Assembly: GCF_022180385.2 (NCBI RefSeq)
Contig: NZ_BQME02000001.1
Location: forward strand, 124,001-188,000
Reading direction: 5' to 3'
DNA from: Paenibacillus sp. L3-i20
GTDB taxonomy: Bacteria > Bacillota > Bacilli > Paenibacillales > Paenibacillaceae
Length of the DNA stretch: 64,000 nt
Made by a program: the position numbers and the translations under genes. The stretch's first letter is position 1. The number at the start of each line of letters is the position of its first letter. The notes beneath the pieces were generated by a model. That model was not told where the DNA came from and ran no database searches. It worked only from the letters and a program-made list of their open reading frames with translations. Shown piece after piece: positions 54,694 to 62,660 of the stretch.

Positions 54694-56756
54694 ACTTGGC
54701 CTTTCCATAACGTTATCAGTCCTGCTTCGAACTGGCTACGGAAAGGCTTCTCGTTCTCTTTACTTACATGCTCATAAAGGCCGCTAGACTTCAACTCTCT
54801 AGCTTTCACATTATCATTTAGATTCAGCTTTAGCATATTAATTAGCATGACTCGCAACGCTGGATCAAATACCGGACAAATAAGCTCGATGCGCTTCAGT
54901 AGATTACGAGTCATCCAATCTGCACTGGATAGAAATACCTCTTCATCGCCATTATTATGAAAATACATTACTCTCGCATGCTCCAAGTAACGATCGACGA
55001 TGCTGATAACTTTAATATTATCGCTTCGTCCCTCCACACCTGGCCTCAAGCAGCAAACGCCCCTCACAATTAAATCAATTTTCACACCCGCCATCGAAGC
55101 CTCGTAAAGCTTATCGATTATTTCTTGATTAGATAATGAATTCATTTTTGCAATAATATGTGCTTTGCGACCCGCTATCGCATTCATTCGTTCACGATCA
55201 ATCAATCGATATAATTTCTCTTTCAAATCAGTTGGAGCAACACCAAATGCTTTCCATTCATAAGGTGATGAATACCCTGTCACTTCATTAAAAAGGGCAG
55301 ATGCGTCCCCTCCAACTATAGGGTGAGAAGTAAATAATCCGATGTCCGTGTATAAAGTAGCTGTGTTGTCATTGTAATTTCCTGTGCCCACATGCACATA
55401 CCGCCTAAGTGTCCCTTGCTCTCGGCGCACTACAAGCAATATTTTTGCATGTGTTTTTAATCCGACTAAACCATATACGACATGACAACCTGCCTTCTCA
55501 AGTTGTCTAGCCCAAGCAATATTTCTTTCTTCATCAAATCTCGCCCTAAGCTCAACGACAACTGTTACTTGCTTGCCTGCTTCTGCTGCTTTAGCCAAAG
55601 CTTGCACTAGTGCCGATTGACCACTTACACGATACAATGTCATCTTGATCGCTAACACTTCTGGATCGTAAGCTGATTGCAATACAAAATCATTAACCGC
55701 TTCAAATGATTCATAAGGATGGTACATTAAAACATCGCGATTACGTATAACCTCGAACATATTATCCGTTTCATCGAACTCTCTTGGATAGACAGGTTCT
55801 AGCTTTTCATAACGCAAATTGTCGTGTCCGGGCAAACTGTTCACAAATTTGAGCAAAAAGCTTAAATCCATAGGTCCATCGATTTCGAATAAATTATCTT
55901 CAATTTCGAGCTCTTCTCTTAACGTTTCTAGAGCTAAAGGATGTATTCCTTTTGCCACTTCCAAACGTACTGGAATCCCCCAGCGACGTCTGCGCAGTTC
56001 CTTTTCGATCTCTTCGAGCAGATCTTCTGCTCCCTCTTCGTTAAGGGTTAAATCTGCATTACGAGTCAAGCGGAATGGGTTTACAGAAAATGGGGTGTAT
56101 CCATTAAACAATGTATCGATATATTGTTGAATGACATCTTCCAAGAGAACATATTCCAGTTTTTTATTATTGAATCGACCTGGTACAGGAACATATCTAG
56201 CTAATATCGAAGGTACCTGAACGATCGCAAACAACGTTTCTTCATCATCCGCATCAACATCTCGCTTAAGCAACACAGCCAAGTAGAGTTCCCTTGTATG
56301 TACGAGCGGGAATGGTCTACTCTGATCAACTGCCATTGGGGTTAGCACAGGATAGACAATTTCATGAAAATATTCCGAAACTGCCTTACGTTGCACAATA
56401 TTGAGATCTTTAATGGCATGGATGATAATGCCTTCTTTTTCAAGTGAGCTGAACACATCTCGATAAGTGCTGTATTGCTCGTAAACGATGTTTGTCGCCC
56501 GCTTTATTAACCTCTTCCATAACCCTATAGGGGTATATCCTGTAAAATCTGTTTTGGTTAGTCCTGCTCTCATTTGATCTTGAATTCCAGCAACCCTAAC
56601 ACTCATAAACTCATCTAGATTACTTGAGACGATCGACAAAAATTTAGCACGCTCCAGCAAAGGATTTCTTTCATCCTGGGCTTCTTGAAGTACTCTCCGA
56701 TTAAATTCAATCCAACTCAAATCACGATTAACATATCTAGATAGTTGCTTGGTCAT
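54690..56756 (-). CDS. ppk: Polyphosphate kinase 1
   Basis: 688 residues; it makes polyphosphate from ATP reversibly. The N-terminal domain starts YVNRDLSWIEFNRRVLQEA. The phospho-His is expected in GLKTHAKILLVVR, and a second PLD-like His block follows in the C-terminal third (DRYLEHARVMYFHNNG). The ATG at 56756 has AGGAGG at six bases; the open frame extends ten codons into the repeats. The stop codon overlaps that of ppx on the other strand. Confidence 0.95.
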   Translation of the reverse strand: MTKQLSRYVNRDLSWIEFNRRVLQEAQDERNPLLERAKFLSIVSSNLDEFMSVRVAGIQDQMRAGLTKTDFTGYTPIGLWKRLIKRATNIVYEQYSTYRDVFSSLEKEGIIIHAIKDLNIVQRKAVSEYFHEIVYPVLTPMAVDQSRPFPLVHTRELYLAVLLKRDVDADDEETLFAIVQVPSILARYVPVPGRFNNKKLEYVLLEDVIQQYIDTLFNGYTPFSVNPFRLTRNADLTLNEEGAEDLLEEIEKELRRRRWGIPVRLEVAKGIHPLALETLREELEIEDNLFEIDGPMDLSFLLKFVNSLPGHDNLRYEKLEPVYPREFDETDNMFEVIRNRDVLMYHPYESFEAVNDFVLQSAYDPEVLAIKMTLYRVSGQSALVQALAKAAEAGKQVTVVVELRARFDEERNIAWARQLEKAGCHVVYGLVGLKTHAKILLVVRREQGTLRRYVHVGTGNYNDNTATLYTDIGLFTSHPIVGGDASALFNEVTGYSSPYEWKAFGVAPTDLKEKLYRLIDRERMNAIAGRKAHIIAKMNSLSNQEIIDKLYEASMAGVKIDLIVRGVCCLRPGVEGRSDNIKVISIVDRYLEHARVMYFHNNGDEEVFLSSADWMTRNLLKRIELICPVFDPALRVMLINMLKLNLNDNVKARELKSSGLYEHVSKENEKPFRSQFEAGLITLWKGQV

Positions 56757-56773
56757 CTTGCTCCTCCTACAGT

Positions 56774-56910
56774 GTTTGTGTAACAAACACTCTTCGTAAG
56801 CATAAGCTTAGGTTTGCGCAGCAAACCTACATCGAAAGCATAAGCCTAGGTTTGTGTAACAAACACTCTTCGTAAGCATAAGCTTAGGTTTGCGTAGCAA
56901 TCCTATACGC
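56774..56910. repeat. Tandem 38-nt stem-loop repeats directly upstream of ppk
   Basis: Three complete units (56774-56811, 56812-56849, 56850-56887) of exactly 38 bases and a partial fourth. Units 1 and 3 are identical; units 2 and 4 are a second type. Each starts with a hairpin (GTTTG-TGTAA-CAAAC or GTTTG-CGCAG-CAAAC), and type 1 holds a second (TAAGC-ATAA-GCTTA). The array ends only a few bases before the ppk ribosome binding site. There are no unique spacers. Confidence 0.9.
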
Positions 56911-56946
56911 AACATATAAACTAAAAATTTTAATGTAAAACAATCT

Positions 56947-57339
56947 TTAAAATCTATTTATAGTAAAATTACCGTTTCGCATCCGCTTCTCTAACCACTG
57001 TAATACCATATGACGAATAAACGGTCTTGTGATGGGCAACAGCATCACTATTCCGATAAGATCGCTAAAAAATCCTGGAGTCAGTAACAGCAGACCGCCG
57101 AGTAAAACGCATATCCCGTCAATTAAAGCGCGTCCTGGCATTTGTCCTGTTTGAAGCTGCTGCTGCGCTTCCTGCCACACTTTACGTCCTTCAGAGCGCG
57201 CTAAATATGCACCTGCTGCACTCATCACAATAATAATCAAAAAAGTATTCCAACCGCCTATCCAATCTCCAACTTGCAATATCCCCCACAACTCTACAAC
57301 AGGCACAATAAGAAATGCCGCAAGAATCCACTTATACAT
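56947..57339 (-). CDS. fxsA: FxsA-family membrane protein
   Basis: 130 residues with three or four membrane helices. The family pattern VPVVELWGILQVGDWIGGW and LIDGICVLLGGLLLLTPGFFSDLIG (read in parts) is clear. In E. coli, overproduced FxsA relieves exclusion of phage T7; the normal role is unknown. In Bacillus, ytzA/fxsA also follows pyk. It lies 190 bases before ppk on the same strand. Confidence 0.9.
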   Translation of the reverse strand: MYKWILAAFLIVPVVELWGILQVGDWIGGWNTFLIIIVMSAAGAYLARSEGRKVWQEAQQQLQTGQMPGRALIDGICVLLGGLLLLTPGFFSDLIGIVMLLPITRPFIRHMVLQWLEKRMRNGNFTINRF

Positions 57340-57386
57340 CTTATTCCCCCCTCATTAAATGAATGCTGATTGTTCATGGATACGGG

Positions 57387-57851
57387 CTACTTTCCATTTA
57401 GAAACGAATATAGCTCTGGCATTACTTTATTCAGACGAGTAGGATGCCATTCCGTATTGACCCATACATGTTTAGTTCCGCCCTCTACCAACAATTCCCC
57501 TAGTAATGGTTCCCCATACTTGCTTTCCGCAGAATAAAAATGTTCAACATTTACCCTTCTAATTTGTGATTCAAACGTGACTCGAAGTGGCGTGCTTTCA
57601 GAAATTCGAGTACATACTAGCACCATATCATCATATTTGGCAGGAGCTACGTAACGACATTGCAAATCAACAACTGGTAAAAGCAATCCGTTTCTTTCAA
57701 TCGTATTGTAGTCATAACCTGCATTCCTAATCCATTCTGTACGTCCAACTTCAAACCACGTTACATAATTACCATGAAAAACGACACCCATCTGATCCGT
57801 TTCTTGATAACGCACTCGAATAGGGTGTAATTTCCAATCAGAGAACGACAC
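57387..57851 (-). CDS. Acyl-CoA thioesterase, YbgC/4HBT hotdog family
   Basis: 154 residues. The hotdog signature RVRYQETDQMGVVFHGNYVTWFEVGRTE (read in parts) contains the catalytic Asp of the 4-hydroxybenzoyl-CoA thioesterase group. It probably hydrolyses short or medium acyl-CoA. It lies between pyk (terminator between) and fxsA. The substrate is not deducible. Confidence 0.9.
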   Translation of the reverse strand: MSFSDWKLHPIRVRYQETDQMGVVFHGNYVTWFEVGRTEWIRNAGYDYNTIERNGLLLPVVDLQCRYVAPAKYDDMVLVCTRISESTPLRVTFESQIRRVNVEHFYSAESKYGEPLLGELLVEGGTKHVWVNTEWHPTRLNKVMPELYSFLNGK

Positions 57852-57903
57852 GAGAATCCCCCTTATTAAACGAAAAGTAATAAATTAATCGCAATAATTT
57901 AAC

Positions 57904-57935
57904 AAAAAGCGATGGTGAGATCACCATCGCTTTTC
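57904..57935 (-). terminator. Terminator downstream of pyk
   Basis: AAAAGCGATGGTGA / TCACCATCGCTTTT, a 14-bp perfect stem, followed by T on the minus strand, 27 bases after pyk. It is nearly symmetrical and could act in both directions. Confidence 0.9.
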
Positions 57936-57961
57936 TTTGTATATATACAGTTGTTGAAAGA

Positions 57962-59716
57962 TTATATAACTTTTGATTGACCTGAGTAGATAACACCAGT
58001 TTCTGCATAAACGGTAACTTCCATGCCGTCTTTCAGAACATCTGTTGCATTTTCTACGCCAAGAATGACTGGAATACTAAGATTTAGACCACATACTGCC
58101 GCATGGCTCGTAATGCCGCCTTGTTCTGTAATAACTGCTCCAGCTTTCTCGAATGCAGGCATGTACTCTTTATCAGTAGAAATAGCGACAAGAATATCGC
58201 CTTTCTCCATTTTAGCGATTGCTTCCTGTGGTGTACGTGCAACTACTAGTTTGCCTGTAGTCGCTTGGCTTCCGATACCTTGACCTTTAGCTAGCAACTC
58301 ACCAATGTGGTGAATTTTCATCAAGTTAGTTGTACCAGAATGTCCAACTGGAACACCTGCAGTAATAACAACTGTATCGCCAAGGCTCAAAAGTCCAGTG
58401 CCCATTGCACCTTTAACGGAGTTTTTGAACATTTCGTCTGTAGTTTCTGCTTCAGCACCTTTAACCGGGATAACTCCCCAGCCTAGAGCCAAACGACGCA
58501 TTACTCTTTCATCCGTTGTAACTGCAATAATTGGCGCTTTTGGACGATATTTTGCTACCATACGTGCTGTAAAGCCGCTTTGAGTAGACGTAATGATCGC
58601 TTTTGCATTCAAATCAAGAGCGGAATTTGCAACTGCTTGGCTGATTGCTTCTGTAACAGAAGTTTGTTGTGCATTCGCTTGTTTCGTGAAAATTTCACGA
58701 TACTCAAGTGCATCTTCAGCGCGTTCAGCAATACGGGACATCGTTTGTACCGATTCTACTGGATATTTACCAGCAGCCGTTTCGCCGGAAAGCATAATTG
58801 CATCCGTTCCATCTATAATTGCATTGTAAACGTCACTTGCTTCTGCGCGTGTTGGACGTGGGTTACGTTGCATGGAATCAAGCATTTGTGTTGCTGTAAT
58901 AACAGGTTTGCCTGCACGATTACATTTTTTGATCATCATTTTTTGAACAAGAGGAACTTCCTCAGCTGGAATTTCTACGCCAAGGTCTCCACGGGCAACC
59001 ATCAATCCGTCAGAAACTTCAAGAATTTCATCAAGATTGTCTACGCCCTCTTGGTTCTCAATTTTGGAAATGATTTGAATGTGGCTCGAACCATGTTTCT
59101 CAAGCAATTCACGAATTTCCAAAACGTCGCTTGCTTTACGAACAAACGATGCCGCTATAAAGTCAACGCCTTGCTCAATACCGAATACGATGTCATTTGC
59201 ATCTTTTTCAGTAATACCTGGCAAGGAAATTTTTACTCCTGGTACGTTTACACCTTTTTTGCTTTTGATCGGTCCACTGTTTACAATACGGCAATGGATT
59301 TCCGTGCCAACAATCTCTTCAACTGTAAGACCAATTAATCCATCATCAATTAGGACTGTAGATCCAGGTGAGATATCTTGCGGAAGATTGCTGTAAGTAA
59401 CTGGAATACGAGTGCGATCACCCAAAATCTCTTCAGTAGTTAAAGTGATTGCGTCGCCCTGTACTAGCTCAATCGGCTCTTCTTTCAATTTACCTAAGCG
59501 AATCTCTGGTCCCTTCGTATCGAGCAAAATTGCTACCGAAGTTCCAAGTTCTGCATTTGCTAATCTGATGTTTTTGATTCGGTTACCATGCTCTTCGAAG
59601 TCACCGTGTGAGAAGTTCAAACGGCCTACATTCATTCCCGCTTGGATTAATTTTTTTGTGTTTTCCAGAGATTCACTGGAAGGTCCGATTGTACAGACGA
59701 TCTTAGTTTTACGCAT
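57962..59716 (-). CDS. pyk: Pyruvate kinase with C-terminal PEP-utilising domain
   Basis: 584 residues; it converts PEP and ADP to pyruvate and [18 protein letters not shown] starts the barrel; the catalytic Lys is in [13 protein letters not shown] and [12 protein letters not shown] follows. The last ~80 residues ([23 protein letters not shown]) are the extra phosphohistidine-like domain, found in Bacillus-type enzymes. GGAGG precedes the ATG. It follows accA by 100 bases; pfkA, usually between them in Bacillus, is absent here. Confidence 0.96.
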   Translation of the reverse strand: MRKTKIVCTIGPSSESLENTKKLIQAGMNVGRLNFSHGDFEEHGNRIKNIRLANAELGTSVAILLDTKGPEIRLGKLKEEPIELVQGDAITLTTEEILGDRTRIPVTYSNLPQDISPGSTVLIDDGLIGLTVEEIVGTEIHCRIVNSGPIKSKKGVNVPGVKISLPGITEKDANDIVFGIEQGVDFIAASFVRKASDVLEIRELLEKHGSSHIQIISKIENQEGVDNLDEILEVSDGLMVARGDLGVEIPAEEVPLVQKMMIKKCNRAGKPVITATQMLDSMQRNPRPTRAEASDVYNAIIDGTDAIMLSGETAAGKYPVESVQTMSRIAERAEDALEYREIFTKQANAQQTSVTEAISQAVANSALDLNAKAIITSTQSGFTARMVAKYRPKAPIIAVTTDERVMRRLALGWGVIPVKGAEAETTDEMFKNSVKGAMGTGLLSLGDTVVITAGVPVGHSGTTNLMKIHHIGELLAKGQGIGSQATTGKLVVARTPQEAIAKMEKGDILVAISTDKEYMPAFEKAGAVITEQGGITSHAAVCGLNLSIPVILGVENATDVLKDGMEVTVYAETGVIYSGQSKVI

Positions 59717-59769
59717 GTTTGATTTCCTCCGATTAGTGCCTAAATGTCTTTTTTAAAACTATAAATACA

Positions 59770-59803
59770 CGTTTTCCGAGAAGCTTGTCCTCCCGGAAAA
59801 ACG
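59770..59803 (-). terminator. Hairpin between accA and pyk
   Basis: CGTTTTCCG / CGGAAAAACG (one bulge) with a 15-base loop, 13 bases after the accA stop. There is no clear T run, so termination may be partial. Confidence 0.45.
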
Positions 59804-59816
59804 ATTGTACACAACA

Positions 59817-60890
59817 TTACTTCAAGGTTGATGCAGCTTCCTGGCCCTCAGTAACAGATGGTGCCACAAAACTTGTACTCGCGTCCAAGTCGGCACTTTC
59901 CTCTTCATCAATACCATTATCGCTTATTGCTGGCTCACTCATTTTGAAATAGCCGACCTTACGGAATTTATTGTATCGATCTTCAATCAATTGCTCTGCA
60001 TTCATAACAAGCAGATCTTGTAAATGACTCCATAGACCTTCTTTAATCTGTTCTGCTTGATATTCAAGATCGCGGTGAGCACCGCCTTGCGGCTCTTTAA
60101 TAATACCTTCAATGATGCCGAATTCAAGTAAATCTTTTGCTGTAATCTTCATAGCTTCAGCAGCTTGATCCGCTCTAGAAGCATCCTTCCAAAGGATAGA
60201 TGCCGCACCATTAGGTGAAATTGCGGAATAAATTGCATTTTCTAACATGAGTACACGATTGCCTACACCTAAAGCTAGTGCGCCCCCGCTACCGCCTTCA
60301 CCAATTACTACACAAATGATAGGCACACCGAAACCAGCCATCTCCCGCAGATTACGAGCAATCGCTTCCGATTGTCCGCGTTCCTCTGCCGTATTGCCCG
60401 GGTAAGCGCCCTTCGTATCTATAAATGTTATAATTGGTCGATTGAATTTGTTCGCTTGCTGCATCATACGCAGTGCTTTGCGGAAGCCCTCTGGATGTGG
60501 GCTGCCGAAAAACCGAGCGATGTTTTCCCGAGTATCCTTACCTCGTTGATGGCCGATAACCGTTACCGGAACGCCATTCAGCTTAGCAAGTCCTCCCACG
60601 ATCGCAAGATCATCCGCGAACAATCGATCACCATGCACTTCTAAAAAATCAGTAAAAATGGATGTAATAAAATCTAAAGAAGTTGGACGCTGATGATGAC
60701 GGGCTAGATGCATCTTTTGTGCAGGCGACAACTCACTATAAAGTTCTTCTTCCAGTTGTTTGCAGCGTTCTTCAAGACGCAAAATCTCTTCCGAGAAATC
60801 GATGCCTTTTTCTACACTTAAGCTCTTCAGCTCAGTTATCTTTTGACGGAGTTCATTAATTGGCTTCTCAAAAGGCAATTCATTCGCCAT
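59817..60890 (-). CDS. accA: Acetyl-CoA carboxylase carboxyltransferase subunit alpha
   Basis: 357 residues; with AccD it transfers CO2 from biotin to acetyl-CoA. It has the N-terminal coiled region and then [22 protein letters not shown] (read in parts). [27 protein letters not shown] and [20 protein letters not shown] (read in parts) follow. The last ~35 residues are an acidic, poorly conserved tail. The ATG has AGGAGG at nine bases and overlaps accD by 11 bases. Confidence 0.96.
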   Translation of the reverse strand: MANELPFEKPINELRQKITELKSLSVEKGIDFSEEILRLEERCKQLEEELYSELSPAQKMHLARHHQRPTSLDFITSIFTDFLEVHGDRLFADDLAIVGGLAKLNGVPVTVIGHQRGKDTRENIARFFGSPHPEGFRKALRMMQQANKFNRPIITFIDTKGAYPGNTAEERGQSEAIARNLREMAGFGVPIICVVIGEGGSGGALALGVGNRVLMLENAIYSAISPNGAASILWKDASRADQAAEAMKITAKDLLEFGIIEGIIKEPQGGAHRDLEYQAEQIKEGLWSHLQDLLVMNAEQLIEDRYNKFRKVGYFKMSEPAISDNGIDEEESADLDASTSFVAPSVTEGQEAASTLK

Positions 60891-61749
60891 GGAACGACTC
60901 CTCCTTCACACAGTGCATGTCAAGCAGCTTCGTAAGCGTAGCTTTCATATCCTTCCGATGGACAACCATGTCTAGATGACCATGTTGAAGATTAAACTCT
61001 GCTGTCTGGAAGTTATCTGGAAGCTTCTGAAGAATCGTCTGTTCGATTACGATACGACCTGCAAATCCAATCAATGCGCCAGGCTCGGCCAAATTGTAAT
61101 CACCAAGACTTGCAAAGCTGGCAGAAACGCCACCTGTAGTCGGATCTGTGAAGACCGAAATGTAAAGACCGCCAGCTCCTTGGAATTTCGCAAGTGCAGC
61201 ACTAGTCTTAGCCATTTGCATTAAGCTTAGTATACTTTCCTGCATACGAGCTCCGCTTGAGGTAGAGAAAATAATAAGCGGAAGACGCTTCTCATGAGCA
61301 GCTTCAATTGCCCTTGTTATTTTCTCCCCAGCTACGGAACCCATACTACCTGTAAAGAAATCAAAGCTCATTGCTGCTACTACAACCGGAAATCCGCCAA
61401 TTTTACCGTCTCCAGTAATTACAGAATCCTTAAGATTCGATTTTGCCTTTTGTTGTTCCAGCTTATTCGCATAGCCTGGGAAAGAGAGCGGATCAACCGA
61501 CTCCATCTCAGCATCATATTCAGAGAGAAGCCCGTCGTCGAGCGTCATTCTGATACGTTCCCAAGCATTCAGCCTGAAATGATGCCCGCAAGACGAGCAC
61601 ACTTTTAAGTTTTTTTCTAATTCTTTGCTGTACTGAATCGTGCCGCATTTAGAGCACTTATTCATTAAACCTTCCGGAATATCGCGCTTAGTGCGCTCCG
61701 AAGGAATTGTTGCGTATTTTTTCTTTGAAAATAGGTCCTTAATTTGCAC
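60880..61749 (-). CDS. accD: Acetyl-CoA carboxylase carboxyltransferase subunit beta
   Basis: 289 residues. The N-terminal zinc ribbon has C32, C35, C51 and C54 ([17 protein letters not shown]). The crotonase-like core includes [19 protein letters not shown] and [21 protein letters not shown] (read in parts). The start is GTG at 61749 with AGAGG ten bases upstream; an in-frame TTG six codons earlier is less likely. It overlaps accA, forming one carboxyltransferase unit. Confidence 0.95.
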   Translation of the reverse strand: MQIKDLFSKKKYATIPSERTKRDIPEGLMNKCSKCGTIQYSKELEKNLKVCSSCGHHFRLNAWERIRMTLDDGLLSEYDAEMESVDPLSFPGYANKLEQQKAKSNLKDSVITGDGKIGGFPVVVAAMSFDFFTGSMGSVAGEKITRAIEAAHEKRLPLIIFSTSSGARMQESILSLMQMAKTSAALAKFQGAGGLYISVFTDPTTGGVSASFASLGDYNLAEPGALIGFAGRIVIEQTILQKLPDNFQTAEFNLQHGHLDMVVHRKDMKATLTKLLDMHCVKEESFHGE

Positions 61750-61791
61750 GTTTGTGACACCTCTCAAGGCGCAATAGTATAGAGCTAGTCA

Positions 61792-61980
61792 TCAAGGGCG
61801 AATGATGGCGTTAAACACTTCTTGCACTTCCTCAAGTTCGCCTGATGGAACTAAAATCTCAAATTGCTGTTTAGACAGATTAACGGGTCTGATTTTAACT
61901 AAAAATCCTTCATCCGTTAACCGTTTCTTGATATTTTCTGCCATCTTAGCTGTTGGTGCGATATAAATTACCGTCCACAT
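61792..61980 (-). CDS. Small conserved-looking protein upstream of accD
   Basis: 62 residues from MWTVIYIAPTAKMAENIKKRL. It has a compact alpha/beta pattern (WTVIYIAP - helix - FLVKIRPVNL - QFEILVPSGELEEVQEVFNAI), reminiscent of small ferredoxin-like or ACT-like folds. AGGAGG lies seven bases before the ATG at 61980; another ATG stands three bases upstream. It lies 42 bases before accD on the same strand and may be in that operon. Function unknown. Confidence 0.65.
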   Translation of the reverse strand: MWTVIYIAPTAKMAENIKKRLTDEGFLVKIRPVNLSKQQFEILVPSGELEEVQEVFNAIIRP

Positions 61981-62077
61981 CATGGTACCTCCTGAAAACT
62001 TTACGTTTGCAAAGTTCACCTGTTAAACTTTACTGAAGTCCCGCCAAAGGCCATATGATCTAATAATGATAACATAG

Positions 62078-62575
62078 TCATGGCGAATCCGGCAAATGAT
62101 ATTGGATAGCCTTGGGATCTCCATGAGCGATTCGAGCAGACGCCGCCGCCGCCAAACCTGCCACCAAATCATCGAGAAACACGTGAATTCGCTCACCTTT
62201 TACATTCAAATGTCGGATGATTCCTGGCTTCATTTTGTCCAAATAACCAAAGCTTGTAAGACCGATCATACCATATACATTCGTAATTCCAAGTGCCAAT
62301 GTCTCATCTACACCGTATAGGGATTCATCCTTCTCCATTATGGATTGAAGCGGCTCTGGAAGCAGTTTGCGCTCAGCCAGTTCATCTAATGCAATTCCCG
62401 TATACAAAACATATTGCACTTCACGCTTATCAAGTACTGCAAGAACGCTGAGGCGGCATTCCTCCACCGTTAAATCTGCGTTGTATGGATGTTGCAGTGC
62501 TAAAACAATTTCTGCGATATCATCAATAACTACCCCACGCCTCTCAAGCCACTTCTCAATCCCGTTCACATGCAT
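62078..62575 (-). CDS. PgpA-family phosphatidylglycerophosphatase (YutG-like), copy 2
   Basis: 165 residues. It shares the core of copy 1: VLDKREVQYVLYTGIALDEL, ALGITNVYGMIGLTSFGYLDKMKPG and HVFLDDLVAGLAAAASARIAH (each read in parts). The start is uncertain. AGAGG is four bases before the ATG at 62575 and ten before a GTG at 62569; the longer open frame to 62635 lacks a site. It lies between dnaE and the accDA genes on the same strand, which suggests a lipid-linked role. Two copies in one 30-kb stretch are notable. Confidence 0.82.
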   Translation of the reverse strand: MHVNGIEKWLERRGVVIDDIAEIVLALQHPYNADLTVEECRLSVLAVLDKREVQYVLYTGIALDELAERKLLPEPLQSIMEKDESLYGVDETLALGITNVYGMIGLTSFGYLDKMKPGIIRHLNVKGERIHVFLDDLVAGLAAAASARIAHGDPKAIQYHLPDSP

Positions 62576-62660
62576 CATTCCTCTCGCACCCGCTAGTATC
62601 TCTATGCATATGCGTAGACAAGCTCTTATGTGCATAAAAGATCAACATGTGACGAGATCC

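Noticed and set aside
56774..56910. CRISPR-like repeat
   Set aside because: Units join directly and alternate in two types; no spacers and no cas genes.
58580..59338. 252-residue plus-strand open frame
   Set aside because: Antisense of pyk; its Cys/Phe/Asn-rich composition and lack of a ribosome site mark it as a shadow of the coding strand.
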